Shown here in pieces: positions 47,738-56,884 of a DNA stretch of 64,000 nucleotides. Both the position numbers and the translations under genes were made by a program. The stretch's first letter is position 1. Every line of letters begins with the position of its first letter. A model generated the notes under the pieces. The model did no database searches, was not told where the DNA came from, and saw nothing but the letters and a program-made list of their open reading frames with translations. Source of the DNA: Pseudomonas sp. GM78 (lineage in GTDB: Bacteria; Pseudomonadota; Gammaproteobacteria; Pseudomonadales; Pseudomonadaceae); assembly GCF_000282475.1 (NCBI RefSeq), contig NZ_AKJF01000109.1, positions 1-64,000 on the forward strand. The letters run 5' to 3'.

Positions 47738-49978
47738 GTGAATACTCGTCCCAGCTTTCACAGCAAGGCACTCCCCGAGTCTCAACGTGACATTCTCGGC
47801 ATGATCGCGACCGACCATCATCTGAGCGAAATACTCAGCGCCATCTGCCAGATGCTTGACGATCAGGCCCCCGAAACCTTCTGCTCTATCCTGCTCACAG
47901 ATGCCGAGGGCAAACGCTTGCTGAGCGGCGCGGCGCCCAGCCTGCCGGTGGAATACAGCGAGGCGATTCATGGCATGGCCATTGGTCCACACGAAGGAAC
48001 CTGCGGCACCGCAGCGTTCCGGCGCGAACTGGTGGTCACCGAAGACATCGCCCGGGATCCGAACTGGGAGCGTTTCCGCAGCCTGGCGCTGGGGCATAAC
48101 CTGCGTTCCTGCTGGTCGGTGCCGTTGCTCTCCCATCAAGGAAACGTGTTGGGCACATTTGCCCTGTACCAGAACCGCGCCCATGCGCCGGACGAGGCGC
48201 AGATTCAACGGCTGGCCTGCGCAGCACAACTGGCAGTCATCGCGATCCGCCATGAGCGTGACGGCCAACGTCTGGAGGAAAGCGAGCAACGTTTTCGTTC
48301 GTTGTTCACCTACAACCCCCACCCTGTGTTCGCTCTCGATCTAGGCGGCAACATCCAGAGTGTGAATCCAGCAGGCCTGAAGCTGAAACCGCACACCGCA
48401 ACCGATTTCATTGGTCATCACTTTTCCCATCTGGTGCTTGAAGAAGACCTGCAACGGGTCAGTCAGCATTTTTCCGCAGCCCGCGCCGGAGAGCCTCAGC
48501 GCTTCGAGGCGCGGGTTCGCGACGAGAGTGAAAAGCTGTTGACCATGGACATCTCTAACCTGCCGATCATGGTCAACGGAGAGATCGTCGGGGTATTTGG
48601 CATTGCCCGGGACATCAGCGAGCAAAAGCATTTCGAGCGCCAATTGAGCTTCAACGCCAGCCATGACCGTCTGACCGGTTTGCTCAACCGTGTCTCGCTT
48701 GAAGACCGGCTTGTTCTGGATTGTCACATCAGTCGTCGGCGTAAGCGTCGTCTGGCGGTGATGTGCATAGATCTGGATGGATTCAAATCCATCAACGATT
48801 CGACCGGGCACTACTTCGGCGATCAGGTGCTGATCGAGGTGGCGCAGCGTATGACCCAGCAGGTTCGTCCCGGGGATACCATCGTGCGCATGGGCGGTGA
48901 CGAATTTATCGTGCTATTGCCGGACCTGCTTCGTGATGAGGACGTTGTACCGGTGGCCGAGCGCTTGATGGCCAGCATTGCCAGACCCTACTGTGTCCAG
49001 GGCATTGACTTGCACGTGAGTGCCAGTATCGGCATCACCCTGAGCGATGGTCACATCGAGCAGCCGATGCAGCTGATCCAGCAGGCTGACATGGCCATGT
49101 ACAAAGCCAAGCAGCAAGGGCGCAACAACTTTCAGTGGTACACCAGCGATCTTAATCAGCGCGTTTGTGAGCACGCGAGCCTGCGCAATGACCTGCAAAA
49201 GGCTATCGAAACTCAATCGTTACAGCTGCATTATCAACCGCAGATAGACGCGCGCACGGGGCGGGTGGTCGGGATCGAAGCGTTGCTGCGCTGGGAGCAT
49301 CCGGAAAAAGGATTCATCTCTCCGGCGGTGTTTGTGCCAGTGGCAGAGGACAGTGGTCAGATCATCCCGCTAAGCCTTTGGGTTCTTGATACGGCTTGCG
49401 CGCAGTTGCGCCAGCTAGGCGAGCAGGGCATCACCGGCATCTCAATGGCCGTGAATATTTCGCCGATGCATTTTCAGCGTGGCCATTTCGTCCAGTGTAT
49501 CCAGGCTACCCTGGACAAACATGGTCTGCTGGGTGAGCAGTTGGAGCTGGAGATCACCGAGTCGCTTCTGCTGCATAACGCTGAACAGGCGATCGACACG
49601 TTGCACCGGCTCAAGGCGTTGGGGGTGCGCATTGCTCTCGATGATTTCGGCACCGGTTTTTCCAGCCTCAGCTATCTCAAGCGTTTGCCCATCGACAAGA
49701 TCAAGATTGACCGCTCGTTCATCCAGGAAATCGCCACCGACCATCACGATGCAGCGATCACCCAAGGCATCATTTCCATGGCCCATCACCTCAGCCTGAC
49801 GGTGGTCGCCGAAGGCGTGGAAACGGCTGCCCAGGTGGATTTTCTGGAGGTCAGTCGCTGCGATATTTTTCAGGGGTATTACTTTGCCAAACCGATGCCC
49901 TTTGCAGAAATCGAAGCGTTCCTGAGCCATCCTGTTTCCCTCTCCCTGACCGGCAATTGTGTCGGGTCCCAGACCTGA
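47738..49978 (+). CDS. GAF-PAS-GGDEF-EAL cyclic-di-GMP protein
   Basis: This 746-residue dual-domain protein may both make and break c-di-GMP. A GAF domain (about 25-165; IHGMAIGPHEGTCGTAAFRRE) and a PAS domain (FRSLFTYNPHPVFALDLGGNIQSV) precede the catalytic part. The GGDEF motif (residues 386-390) is intact, with an RPGD inhibitory I-site five residues earlier. EALLRW (514-519) and DDFGTGFSSLSYL with KIKIDRSF show a complete EAL domain. I place the start at GTG 47738 (VNTRPSFHSK), preceded by CAGGAAT; the longer frame from 47477 would include a luciferase-like remnant. Bases 48795-48873 are duplicated at 45703. It borders the debris region and is monocistronic. Confidence 0.9.
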   Translation: MNTRPSFHSKALPESQRDILGMIATDHHLSEILSAICQMLDDQAPETFCSILLTDAEGKRLLSGAAPSLPVEYSEAIHGMAIGPHEGTCGTAAFRRELVVTEDIARDPNWERFRSLALGHNLRSCWSVPLLSHQGNVLGTFALYQNRAHAPDEAQIQRLACAAQLAVIAIRHERDGQRLEESEQRFRSLFTYNPHPVFALDLGGNIQSVNPAGLKLKPHTATDFIGHHFSHLVLEEDLQRVSQHFSAARAGEPQRFEARVRDESEKLLTMDISNLPIMVNGEIVGVFGIARDISEQKHFERQLSFNASHDRLTGLLNRVSLEDRLVLDCHISRRRKRRLAVMCIDLDGFKSINDSTGHYFGDQVLIEVAQRMTQQVRPGDTIVRMGGDEFIVLLPDLLRDEDVVPVAERLMASIARPYCVQGIDLHVSASIGITLSDGHIEQPMQLIQQADMAMYKAKQQGRNNFQWYTSDLNQRVCEHASLRNDLQKAIETQSLQLHYQPQIDARTGRVVGIEALLRWEHPEKGFISPAVFVPVAEDSGQIIPLSLWVLDTACAQLRQLGEQGITGISMAVNISPMHFQRGHFVQCIQATLDKHGLLGEQLELEITESLLLHNAEQAIDTLHRLKALGVRIALDDFGTGFSSLSYLKRLPIDKIKIDRSFIQEIATDHHDAAITQGIISMAHHLSLTVVAEGVETAAQVDFLEVSRCDIFQGYYFAKPMPFAEIEAFLSHPVSLSLTGNCVGSQT
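48795..48873 (+). repeat. 79-bp direct copy of GGDEF gene segment (copy B, in gene)
   Basis: This is the in-gene copy of the repeat also at 45703-45781, ending within the RPGD I-site codons just before GGDEF. The two copies are 3,092 bp apart. Confidence 0.9.
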
Positions 49979-50090
49979 AAATCAGACGCTAAGGCAAATT
50001 TTCAGACCCCAGCGCAGAACTCCCTCTCCCCAGGCAAGGCGCTCCATGCGCCTTTCTCACACACTCGGCTCTAACGCTATCGCGCTGCAA

Positions 50091-50098
50091 AACAACAA
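50091..50098 (+). promoter_or_regulatory. Hfq/Crc CA motif before coxL-like gene
   Basis: AACAACAA, an exact AAnAAnAA match, lies 13 nt before the ATG at 50111, in place of a strong Shine-Dalgarno. Confidence 0.55.
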
Positions 50099-50110
50099 GA
50101 GCCGCGAAAA

Positions 50111-53110
50111 ATGACTAGTTTCCAACCTGCTACCGAAAGCCAGACCGGCCACATCGGCGCCCGTCAGACCCGTGTCGAGGACGCCGCATTGTTGCGCGGC
50201 CTTGGCTGCTATGCCGATGACGCTGCGATCCCGCCGGGTACGCTACACGCGGCGATCATCCGTTCACCCCACGCTCATGCGCGGATCACCTCGGTGGACT
50301 TTTCCAAAGCGCTGCTGATGAAAGGCGTGCACGGCGTACTGGTCGGCGAAGACGTCAAACGCTGGGCGCTACCGTTCCCGGTGGGGGTGCGGCAGCCCAT
50401 GGAGCACTGGTGCGTCGCCGTCGACAAGGTGCGTTACGTCGGAGAGCCTGTGGCCGTGGTGATCGCCGAGAGCCGCTATCTGGCCGAGGACGCCATCGAA
50501 GGTGTGCGCGTTGAATACGTGCCGCTGCCCCCGATCATCGACCCCGAACTGGCCACCGCCGAACAGGCGCCGATCCTGCACGAAGCCGTCGGCAGCAACG
50601 TGGTCAACGAACGGCGCTTTCGTTATGGCGAGCCGGAGCAGGCTTTCGAGCAGGCGCCGCACAAGGTCTCGCTCAAAGTGAAATTTCCGCGCAGTTCCTG
50701 CACACCCATTGAATGCTATGTGGTGCTGGCTCAGTACGAGCGCGCCACCGGCATTTATGACGTGTTGGCCAATTTCCAGGGTCCCTACGCGTTGCACACG
50801 GTCATGGCCCGTGCACTGAATGTGCCCGGCAACCGCTTGCGTTTGCGCACACCGAAAGATTCCGGCGGCAGCTTTGGCATCAAGCAAGGGGTTTTCCCTT
50901 ACGTGGTGATGATGGGCCTGGCGTCACGCAAGGTCGGCGCACCGGTAAAGTGGGTCGAGGACCGTCTGGAACATTTGCAGGGGGCTTCTTCGGCGACCAA
51001 TCGGGTGACCGAAATTGAAGCGGCGGTGGAAGCGGATGGCCGCATCACCGCTTTGCGTTATGACCAGATCGACGATTGTGGTGCCTACCTGAGAGCGCCT
51101 GAACCGGCGACGTTCTACCGCATGCACGGCAACCTGACGGGCGCCTACGCGATCCGCAATTTGCAAGTGCGCAACCGAGTGGTGCTGACCAACAAAACCC
51201 CATCCGGCCTGAACCGTGGTTTCGGTGGCCCGCAGGTGTATTTCGCCCTGGAGCGGCTGCTGCAACACATTGCCGTGCAATTGAACCTTGATCCGTTGGA
51301 CGTGATCCGCCGCAACCTGGTGCCGGCCGATGCCTTCCCTTATCGCGCGGCCGCCGGTGCGTTGCTCGATTCCGGCAATTACCAGGCAGGCATTGCCTTG
51401 GCGGCGGCTGACGGTGGACTCGACGAGTTGCTCAAACGTCGTGATCAGGCCCGTGCCGAAGGCCGGATCTATGGCATTGGCTATGCCGCTGTCATCGAGC
51501 CTTCGATTTCCAACATGGGTTACATCACCACCGCGATGACGCCCGAAGAGCGGCGCAAGGCCGGTCCGAAAAACGGCGCTGTCGCAACCGCCACCATCAA
51601 CGTCGGCCCGTTGGGTGACGTCAGTGTGCACGTGTCCTCGGCGCCGCAAGGGCAGGGCCATCAAACCACCGTCGCTCAGGTCGTCGCCGAAGTGCTAGGC
51701 GTCGCGCTGGAATCCATCGTGGTCAACGTCGAGCTGGATACCCAGAAGGACGCCTGGTCGATTGCCTCTGGCAACTATTCCAGCCGCTTCGCGGGCGCTG
51801 TGGCCGGTGCCGTCTATAAGGCCGCGCTGAAGATCCGCGATCGCCTCGCCGCGATTGCCGCCGAGCAATTGCAGGCCAGTCCCGAAGATATTCGTTTCGC
51901 CGGTGGCAAGATTTTTGTGGTCAATGGCGGGGCGGTGGCGCCATTCCATCGGATTGCTGGTGCGACCCACTGGTCGCCGGGCTTGCTGCCGGAAGGTGAA
52001 AGTGGCGGACTGCGCGAAACCGCCTTCTGGAGCCCGCCGCAATTGGTGGCCCCGGACGACCAGGATCAGGTCAACAGCTCGCTGTGCTACGGCTTTGTCT
52101 TCGACATCTGTGGTCTGGAAATCGACCGCATGACCGGCGAGATCCACATTGATCGCTACGTCACCTGCCATGACGCCGGCCGCCTGCTCAACCCGGCGCT
52201 GGTCGATGGCCAGATTCGTGGTGGCTTCACCCAAGGCCTCGGCGCGGCGCTGATGGAAGAGTTCGCCTATGGCGAGGACGGCAGTTTCCTCTCCGGGACC
52301 TTCGCCGATTATCTGGTGCCGACCGCACCGGAAGTGATCGAACCGGTGATCCTGCACATGGAAACGCCATCGCCATTCACCCCACTGGGCGCCAAGGGTG
52401 TGGGCGAGGGCAACAATATGAGCACGCCGGTGTGCATCGCCAACGCGGTGGCCGACGCCCTTGGCCGCTCGGACATCCGTCTGCCACTGACGCCATCGAA
52501 AGTACGCACGCTCATCGGGATCGACGAGCCGCCACGGCCCGCCGGTATGGAGCCCGATGAAAACCTGGACGCGGCAGCTGCCGGTGGACCGGCACTGCGG
52601 GCCAACGACTCGGTGGTGATTCCTGCTGCGCCGCAACAGGTCTTCGATACCTTGCTCGACCCGCAGACGCTGGCGGCAATCATTCCCGGTTGCCACGACC
52701 TCGTGCTTGAAGGCGAAAACCGTTACCGCGCAGACGTCACCGTCGGCGTCGGCATGATCCGTGCGCGCTTCGAGGCCAAGGTTGCCCTGAGTGATCTGGA
52801 CCCGCCGCATTCATTGCGTCTGTCCGGTTCCGGCAGCAGCTCGATGGGTTCGGCCCAGGGTCAGGCCAAGGTTCGTTTCGTCCAACTGGAAAATGGCCAC
52901 ACACGTCTGGAATACCAATACCAGGTGGCGGTCAGCGGCAAAGTCGCTGCGGTCGGCGGCCGAATGTTGCAAGGGGCCTCGAAAGTGATCATCGGACAAA
53001 TCTTTACTCGCCTGTCGCAACGGGTCAGCGGCCAAGCCATCTCCACCGGCTGGTGGGCGCGACTGCGGGCCTCGCTTGGCGCGCTGTTTGGCAAGGGAGG
53101 TGCGCAATGA
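50111..53110 (+). CDS. Molybdenum hydroxylase large subunit fused to CoxG-like domain
   Basis: This 999-residue protein is the molybdopterin-cytosine-dinucleotide catalytic subunit of a xanthine-oxidase-family hydroxylase. GARQTRVEDAALLRGLGCYADD opens the family N-terminus. QGQGHQTTVAQVVAE and GAKGVGEGNNMSTP (containing the catalytic Glu) are intact. The CO-dehydrogenase signature loops (AYxCSFR or AYRGAGR) are absent and that region reads SGLNRGFGGPQ, so it is not a CO dehydrogenase. From about residue 840, a CoxG/SRPBCC domain follows (VFDTLLDPQTLAAIIPGCHDL, LSGSGSSSMGSAQGQA), normally a separate assembly protein. It overlaps the next gene (ATGA). The likely reaction is hydroxylation of an aromatic or N-heteroaromatic carbon. 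Confidence 0.9.
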   Translation: MTSFQPATESQTGHIGARQTRVEDAALLRGLGCYADDAAIPPGTLHAAIIRSPHAHARITSVDFSKALLMKGVHGVLVGEDVKRWALPFPVGVRQPMEHWCVAVDKVRYVGEPVAVVIAESRYLAEDAIEGVRVEYVPLPPIIDPELATAEQAPILHEAVGSNVVNERRFRYGEPEQAFEQAPHKVSLKVKFPRSSCTPIECYVVLAQYERATGIYDVLANFQGPYALHTVMARALNVPGNRLRLRTPKDSGGSFGIKQGVFPYVVMMGLASRKVGAPVKWVEDRLEHLQGASSATNRVTEIEAAVEADGRITALRYDQIDDCGAYLRAPEPATFYRMHGNLTGAYAIRNLQVRNRVVLTNKTPSGLNRGFGGPQVYFALERLLQHIAVQLNLDPLDVIRRNLVPADAFPYRAAAGALLDSGNYQAGIALAAADGGLDELLKRRDQARAEGRIYGIGYAAVIEPSISNMGYITTAMTPEERRKAGPKNGAVATATINVGPLGDVSVHVSSAPQGQGHQTTVAQVVAEVLGVALESIVVNVELDTQKDAWSIASGNYSSRFAGAVAGAVYKAALKIRDRLAAIAAEQLQASPEDIRFAGGKIFVVNGGAVAPFHRIAGATHWSPGLLPEGESGGLRETAFWSPPQLVAPDDQDQVNSSLCYGFVFDICGLEIDRMTGEIHIDRYVTCHDAGRLLNPALVDGQIRGGFTQGLGAALMEEFAYGEDGSFLSGTFADYLVPTAPEVIEPVILHMETPSPFTPLGAKGVGEGNNMSTPVCIANAVADALGRSDIRLPLTPSKVRTLIGIDEPPRPAGMEPDENLDAAAAGGPALRANDSVVIPAAPQQVFDTLLDPQTLAAIIPGCHDLVLEGENRYRADVTVGVGMIRARFEAKVALSDLDPPHSLRLSGSGSSSMGSAQGQAKVRFVQLENGHTRLEYQYQVAVSGKVAAVGGRMLQGASKVIIGQIFTRLSQRVSGQAISTGWWARLRASLGALFGKGGAQ

Positions 53111-53913
53111 AACCGGCTGCTTTCGATTACGTTCGGGCTGACACCCGTCGTCAGGTGGTTGAGTTGCTCGCCGAGTACGGCCAGGACGCTCGCATCATTG
53201 CCGGTGGCCAGTCGCTGATGGCGGTGCTGAACATGCGCCTGGCTCAACCCAAGTTGCTGATCGATATCAATCATGTGGCTGAGCTGACCTATATCGAACT
53301 GCGCAAGGATTGCCTGGCGGTAGGCGCTGGGGTACGCCAGGCGCAGCTGCTGGCGCGTTCGACCCTGATGGACGAGGTTCCTCTGTTGGCACTGGCGATG
53401 CCCTGGATCGGTCACTTCCAGACGCGCAATCGCGGCACCGTCTGCGGTTCGGTGGCTCACGCCGACCCCAGCGCCGAGTTGCCGCTGTGCCTGGTGACGC
53501 TGGGCGGCGAGATCGTTCTCGAGTCGAAAAAAGGCAAGCGCATCGTCAAGGCTGCCGACTTCTTCCAAGGCATTCTCACCACCGACAAGCGTGCCGATGA
53601 ACTGGTCGTCGAGGTGCGTTTTCCGCTCAAGCGCGAAGGCATCACCTATCGCTTCCGCGAAATCGCCATGCGCCACGGCGACTTTGCCATTGTCTCCCTG
53701 GCCGCGGCCATCGGCGCGGACCAGGTCGAACTCGGCATCGGCGGGGTCGCCGACCGTCCGCAACGTCGCAGCCTGCCACGTGGTGCGGCGCTGCCGGACG
53801 CGCTCAATCAAACCGCCTGGTCGCTCGACGCTCAAGACGACGTGCAGGCCAGCGCTGCCTATCGCCGCCAACTGATTCGCGAGCTGGGTCATCAGCTGAT
53901 CGAAGGAGTCTGA
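53107..53913 (+). CDS. Molybdenum hydroxylase FAD-binding medium subunit (CoxM-like)
   Basis: This 268-residue FAD subunit carries the first flavin motif IIAGGQSLMAVLNMRLAQP and the second TRNRGTVCGSVAHADPSAELPL. It receives electrons from the iron-sulfur subunit. There is no inserted [4Fe-4S] loop of the kind found in 4-hydroxybenzoyl-CoA reductase, so that enzyme is unlikely. The start ATG 53107 overlaps the stop of the large subunit, so translation is coupled. Two base pairs separate its stop from the start of the small subunit. The gene order L-M-S follows the usual Cox/Xdh operon variants. Confidence 0.92.
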   Translation: MKPAAFDYVRADTRRQVVELLAEYGQDARIIAGGQSLMAVLNMRLAQPKLLIDINHVAELTYIELRKDCLAVGAGVRQAQLLARSTLMDEVPLLALAMPWIGHFQTRNRGTVCGSVAHADPSAELPLCLVTLGGEIVLESKKGKRIVKAADFFQGILTTDKRADELVVEVRFPLKREGITYRFREIAMRHGDFAIVSLAAAIGADQVELGIGGVADRPQRRSLPRGAALPDALNQTAWSLDAQDDVQASAAYRRQLIRELGHQLIEGV

Positions 53914-53915
53914 AC

Positions 53916-54416
53916 ATGCGTGTAACTGCCGACCAAACCTTTCCGATTCGCCTGGAACTCAATGGCCGCTCCCGCGAAGCGCTAGCCGAACCGCGGACCC
54001 AACTCTGCGACTTCCTGCGCCACGACCTCGGTGCCACCGGTGTCCATGTCGGATGCGAACACGGTGTCTGCGGTGCCTGCACGGTGCTGGTGGACGGAGT
54101 CGCCATGCGTTCCTGCCTGATGCTCGCAGTACAGGGACACGAGCGGCGTATCGAGACCGTCGAGTCCCTGGCCGACGACGACACTCTGAGCGACCTGCAA
54201 CAAGCCTTTCGCCGTCATCACGCCTTGCAGTGCGGCTTTTGCACTGCGGGCATTCTCATGTCCTGCGTGGATTTCCTGGAACGGGTACCCAACCCGGACG
54301 AGACCCAGGTACGCGACATGCTTTCGGGGCATCTATGTCGCTGCACGGGCTACACCGGCATCGTCCAGGCCGTGCTCGAAGTCGCTGCCCAGCGCCAAAC
54401 GAACAAAGGGGTATAA
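53916..54416 (+). CDS. Molybdenum hydroxylase 2Fe-2S small subunit (CoxS-like)
   Basis: This 166-residue protein contains two [2Fe-2S] clusters. The plant-ferredoxin-like motif CEHGVCGACTVLVDG supplies the first and CGFCTAGILMSC with LCRCTGYTGIV the second. It links the molybdenum site to the FAD subunit. ATG 53916 follows GAAGGAG inside the coxM end. It completes an intact three-subunit enzyme, and all cluster ligands are present. The CoA ligase gene begins 5 bp after the stop. Confidence 0.94.
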   Translation: MRVTADQTFPIRLELNGRSREALAEPRTQLCDFLRHDLGATGVHVGCEHGVCGACTVLVDGVAMRSCLMLAVQGHERRIETVESLADDDTLSDLQQAFRRHHALQCGFCTAGILMSCVDFLERVPNPDETQVRDMLSGHLCRCTGYTGIVQAVLEVAAQRQTNKGV

Positions 54417-54422
54417 CAATAA
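54415..54422 (+). promoter_or_regulatory. Hfq/Crc CA motif overlapping CoA-ligase start
   Basis: AACAATAA is an exact AAnAAnAA match whose last base is the A of the ATG at 54422, so bound Hfq would cover the start codon. Confidence 0.55.
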
Positions 54423-55960
54423 TGTTCGATCTCGGACGCAGTTTCCTCGCTGCTGTTGAACGCCGGCCGCACGCCGTGGCGGTCAGTGACGGTGCGTTGA
54501 AGAAAACCTATGAAGACTGGTTCGTCGATATCCAGAGCGCCGCTTGGGGCATGCAATGCCTTGGGCTGCAACGCGGTGATCGACTGCTGGTAGCAATGCA
54601 AAACCGCTGGCAGATGGCAACCTTGCATTGGGCCTGTCAGTTTACGGGCATCGTCATGACCCCTTTGAACTGGCGTTCGACGGCCGATGAACTGGGTTAC
54701 TGCATCGAAGATGCGCAAATCCGGGCAGTGGCTTACGACGACGCTACCGTGACCGCCGTGGCCGGTTGCAGCGCCGCCACAAGGCTGCCTCGGATCGCCG
54801 CCGGACTTCGTGCCGCCAACACCGACCTGAGTTTCGAGGAACTGTGTTCGCAGACCCCCTCCGGCATCATTTTGCAGGCCGACGCCGAAGACTATTCACT
54901 GCTGCTTTACACCTCCGGAACCACCAGCAAGCCCAAGGGCGTGCCCCGTCGGCACCGTTGCGAACGCGCCGCGGCGGTTGCCCACGTGGCGCAAAACCTC
55001 TACCGCCAGAGCGAGTGCACGCTGGGTGTCATGCCGCTTTACCACACCATGGGCGTGCGTTCGTTGCTGTCCATGGCGCTGATTGACGGACATTTCGTCT
55101 GTGTGCCGAAGTTCGACGTGGAAGCCACGCTGCAGGCCATCGAGCGGGAAAAAGTCAGCAACCTTTACCTGGTGCCGACGCTCTACCACATGCTCATCGA
55201 ACACCCGGCCTTTGCTCGCGAGCGAGTTGCCAGTGTGGAGAAAATCGGCTTTGCCGGTGCGCCGATGAGCGACGGCTTGATGCGTCGTGTCGAGCAGGCG
55301 TTCCAGCCGCAATTGTTCGTCAATCATTACGGCAGCTCGGAGATCTACACCTTCACCATCGACCAGCAAGCCAACCGCAAACCCGGTTCGTCAGGGCGCA
55401 GTGCAATGAACCAGCGCGTGCGCGTGGTGCCGATCGATGCTGAAACGGCGGATGTGCAGGTCAACCCATTGGAGGAGGGCCAGATCATCGCCGACCTGGC
55501 GAGTGACGAGGCGTTCGAAGGCTACCTGAACCGCCCCGAAGCGACCGCCAAGGCATTACGTGACGGATGGTATTTCACCGGTGACATCGGCTACTTCGAT
55601 CTGGAGGGCGATCTGTTCGTCACGGGGCGTGTCGATGACTTGATCATCACCGGCGGCGAAAACGTCAGCCCGGCGGAAATCGAAAACATGCTCTCTCTGC
55701 ACCCGGCAGTGGAAGAAGTGGTGGTGGTCGGTCTGCCCGACGAGCAGTGGGGCAAGATCATTGCCGCGTTTATCAAGCCGCGCGCCGAGGTCTCGGAAGG
55801 AGACCTCGATGCCCATTGCATCGCTTCGGGCCTGGCCAAATTCAAGCGGCCACGGCGTTACCAGTTCATCGATCAGATTCCCAAGTCTCCAGTGGGCAAG
55901 GTGCTGCGGCGCGTGCTGCTCGCCCAATTCCAGGAACAGGCCTTGAAGGCCATCAGCTAA
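54422..55960 (+). CDS. AMP-forming acyl/aryl-CoA ligase
   Basis: This 512-residue adenylate-forming ligase has the P-loop LYTSGTTSKPKG, YGSSEIYTF as the adenine-binding motif, YFTGDIGYFDLEG, and RVDDLIITGGENVSPAEIE. The catalytic lysine context is KSPVGKVLRRVLL. It resembles benzoate/4-chlorobenzoate- or cyclohexenecarboxylate-type ligases more than FadD. The start is ATG 54422; the longer frame opening at 54053 is antisense-free extension through coxS. It lies 5 bp downstream of coxS and is presumably on the same transcript. It would activate the hydroxylated acid, or the acid before hydroxylation, to a CoA ester for the crotonase that follows. Confidence 0.9.
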   Translation: MFDLGRSFLAAVERRPHAVAVSDGALKKTYEDWFVDIQSAAWGMQCLGLQRGDRLLVAMQNRWQMATLHWACQFTGIVMTPLNWRSTADELGYCIEDAQIRAVAYDDATVTAVAGCSAATRLPRIAAGLRAANTDLSFEELCSQTPSGIILQADAEDYSLLLYTSGTTSKPKGVPRRHRCERAAAVAHVAQNLYRQSECTLGVMPLYHTMGVRSLLSMALIDGHFVCVPKFDVEATLQAIEREKVSNLYLVPTLYHMLIEHPAFARERVASVEKIGFAGAPMSDGLMRRVEQAFQPQLFVNHYGSSEIYTFTIDQQANRKPGSSGRSAMNQRVRVVPIDAETADVQVNPLEEGQIIADLASDEAFEGYLNRPEATAKALRDGWYFTGDIGYFDLEGDLFVTGRVDDLIITGGENVSPAEIENMLSLHPAVEEVVVVGLPDEQWGKIIAAFIKPRAEVSEGDLDAHCIASGLAKFKRPRRYQFIDQIPKSPVGKVLRRVLLAQFQEQALKAIS

Positions 55961-55979
55961 TCATCCAGAGGACACTCTC

Positions 55980-56783
55980 ATGCAACAACAAGCGATCCAG
56001 CAATTTCTCGACACTCAGTTCGATGGCTTCCAGGTTGAAGTCGATGTGTCCCGCGAGCGCGCCGACATCATCCTCAACCGGGCGCCATTGAACGTCATTT
56101 CCATGGGGCAGCGCGATCAATTGCGCCTGGTCTTCGAAGCCCTCGATGCACACAAAGACGTGCGCGTCATCGTGCTGCGCTCGGTGGGTGAACACTTCTC
56201 CAGCGGCGGCGACATCAAGGGTTTCCTCGAAGCCTCGCCCGAGCACGTTTCGAAGCTGGCCTGGAACGTCGCGGCACCGGCACGTTGCGAAAAACCGGTG
56301 ATCGTCGCCAACCGTGGTTACACCTTCGGCGTCGGTTTCGAACTGTCCCTGGCCTGCGATTTCCGTATTGCTTCGCAAACCACTCGCTACGCCTTGCCTG
56401 AGCAGAACCTGGGTCAGATCCCGGGCTCGGGTGGCTCCGCGCGCTTGCAGAAAATCATCGGCATCACCCGCACCAAGCACATGGTGATGCGCGCCAAACG
56501 CATCACCGGCGACCAGGCCTATGCCTGGGGTATCGCTACCGAGGTCGTGCCGGATGCCGAACTGGAAAGCACCGTCGATGCATTGGTCGATGAACTGCGG
56601 CGATTCTCGCCGCTGGCTCAGCGCACGGCGAAAAAACTGATCAACGACAACGAAGATGCGCCGCTGACCGTCGCGATCGAAATGGAAGGTCACTGCTATA
56701 GCCGTCTGCGCAGTTCCAAGGACTTCAAGGAAGGCGTCGAAGCGTTTCACAGCAAGCGTGAAGCCGTGTTTATCGGCGAGTAA
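55980..56783 (+). CDS. Enoyl-CoA hydratase/hydrolase (complete catalytic glutamates)
   Basis: This 267-residue crotonase, unlike the two at 6.5 and 16.7 kb, keeps both key glutamates: one in FGVGFELSLACDF and one in ALPEQNLGQIPGSGG. The oxyanion-hole motif is HFSSGGDIKGF. It can therefore hydrate an enoyl-CoA or hydrolytically open a cyclic beta-keto-CoA, as related ring-cleaving hydrolases do. It starts at ATG 55980 behind GAGGACACTCTC, 19 bp after the ligase. Codons 2-4 are CAA, creating an Hfq/Crc AACAACAA motif (55984-55991) right after the start. It is the last catabolic enzyme before the transporter. Confidence 0.9.
   Translation: MQQQAIQQFLDTQFDGFQVEVDVSRERADIILNRAPLNVISMGQRDQLRLVFEALDAHKDVRVIVLRSVGEHFSSGGDIKGFLEASPEHVSKLAWNVAAPARCEKPVIVANRGYTFGVGFELSLACDFRIASQTTRYALPEQNLGQIPGSGGSARLQKIIGITRTKHMVMRAKRITGDQAYAWGIATEVVPDAELESTVDALVDELRRFSPLAQRTAKKLINDNEDAPLTVAIEMEGHCYSRLRSSKDFKEGVEAFHSKREAVFIGE
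55984..55991 (+). promoter_or_regulatory. Hfq/Crc CA motif in first codons of crotonase
   Basis: AACAACAA, from codons 2-4 of the gene, is an exact AAnAAnAA match placed immediately after the ATG. Confidence 0.45.
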
Positions 56784-56884
56784 ATCGTACCGGCGAACAG
56801 GCCCGGGAGTATGTTGGTAACGGCGTACGCCTTACGGAGCAGGGCCTGCCGCTCCTTTTGATTCACCGCTTGTGTGAGGCAACC

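Noticed and set aside
50111-54416. Carbon monoxide dehydrogenase
   Set aside because: The AYxCSFR and AYRGAGR active-site loops are absent; the region reads SGLNRGFGGPQ.
54053-54421. N-terminal extension of the CoA ligase
   Set aside because: It overlaps coxS in another frame; ATG 54422 lies at the normal family start.
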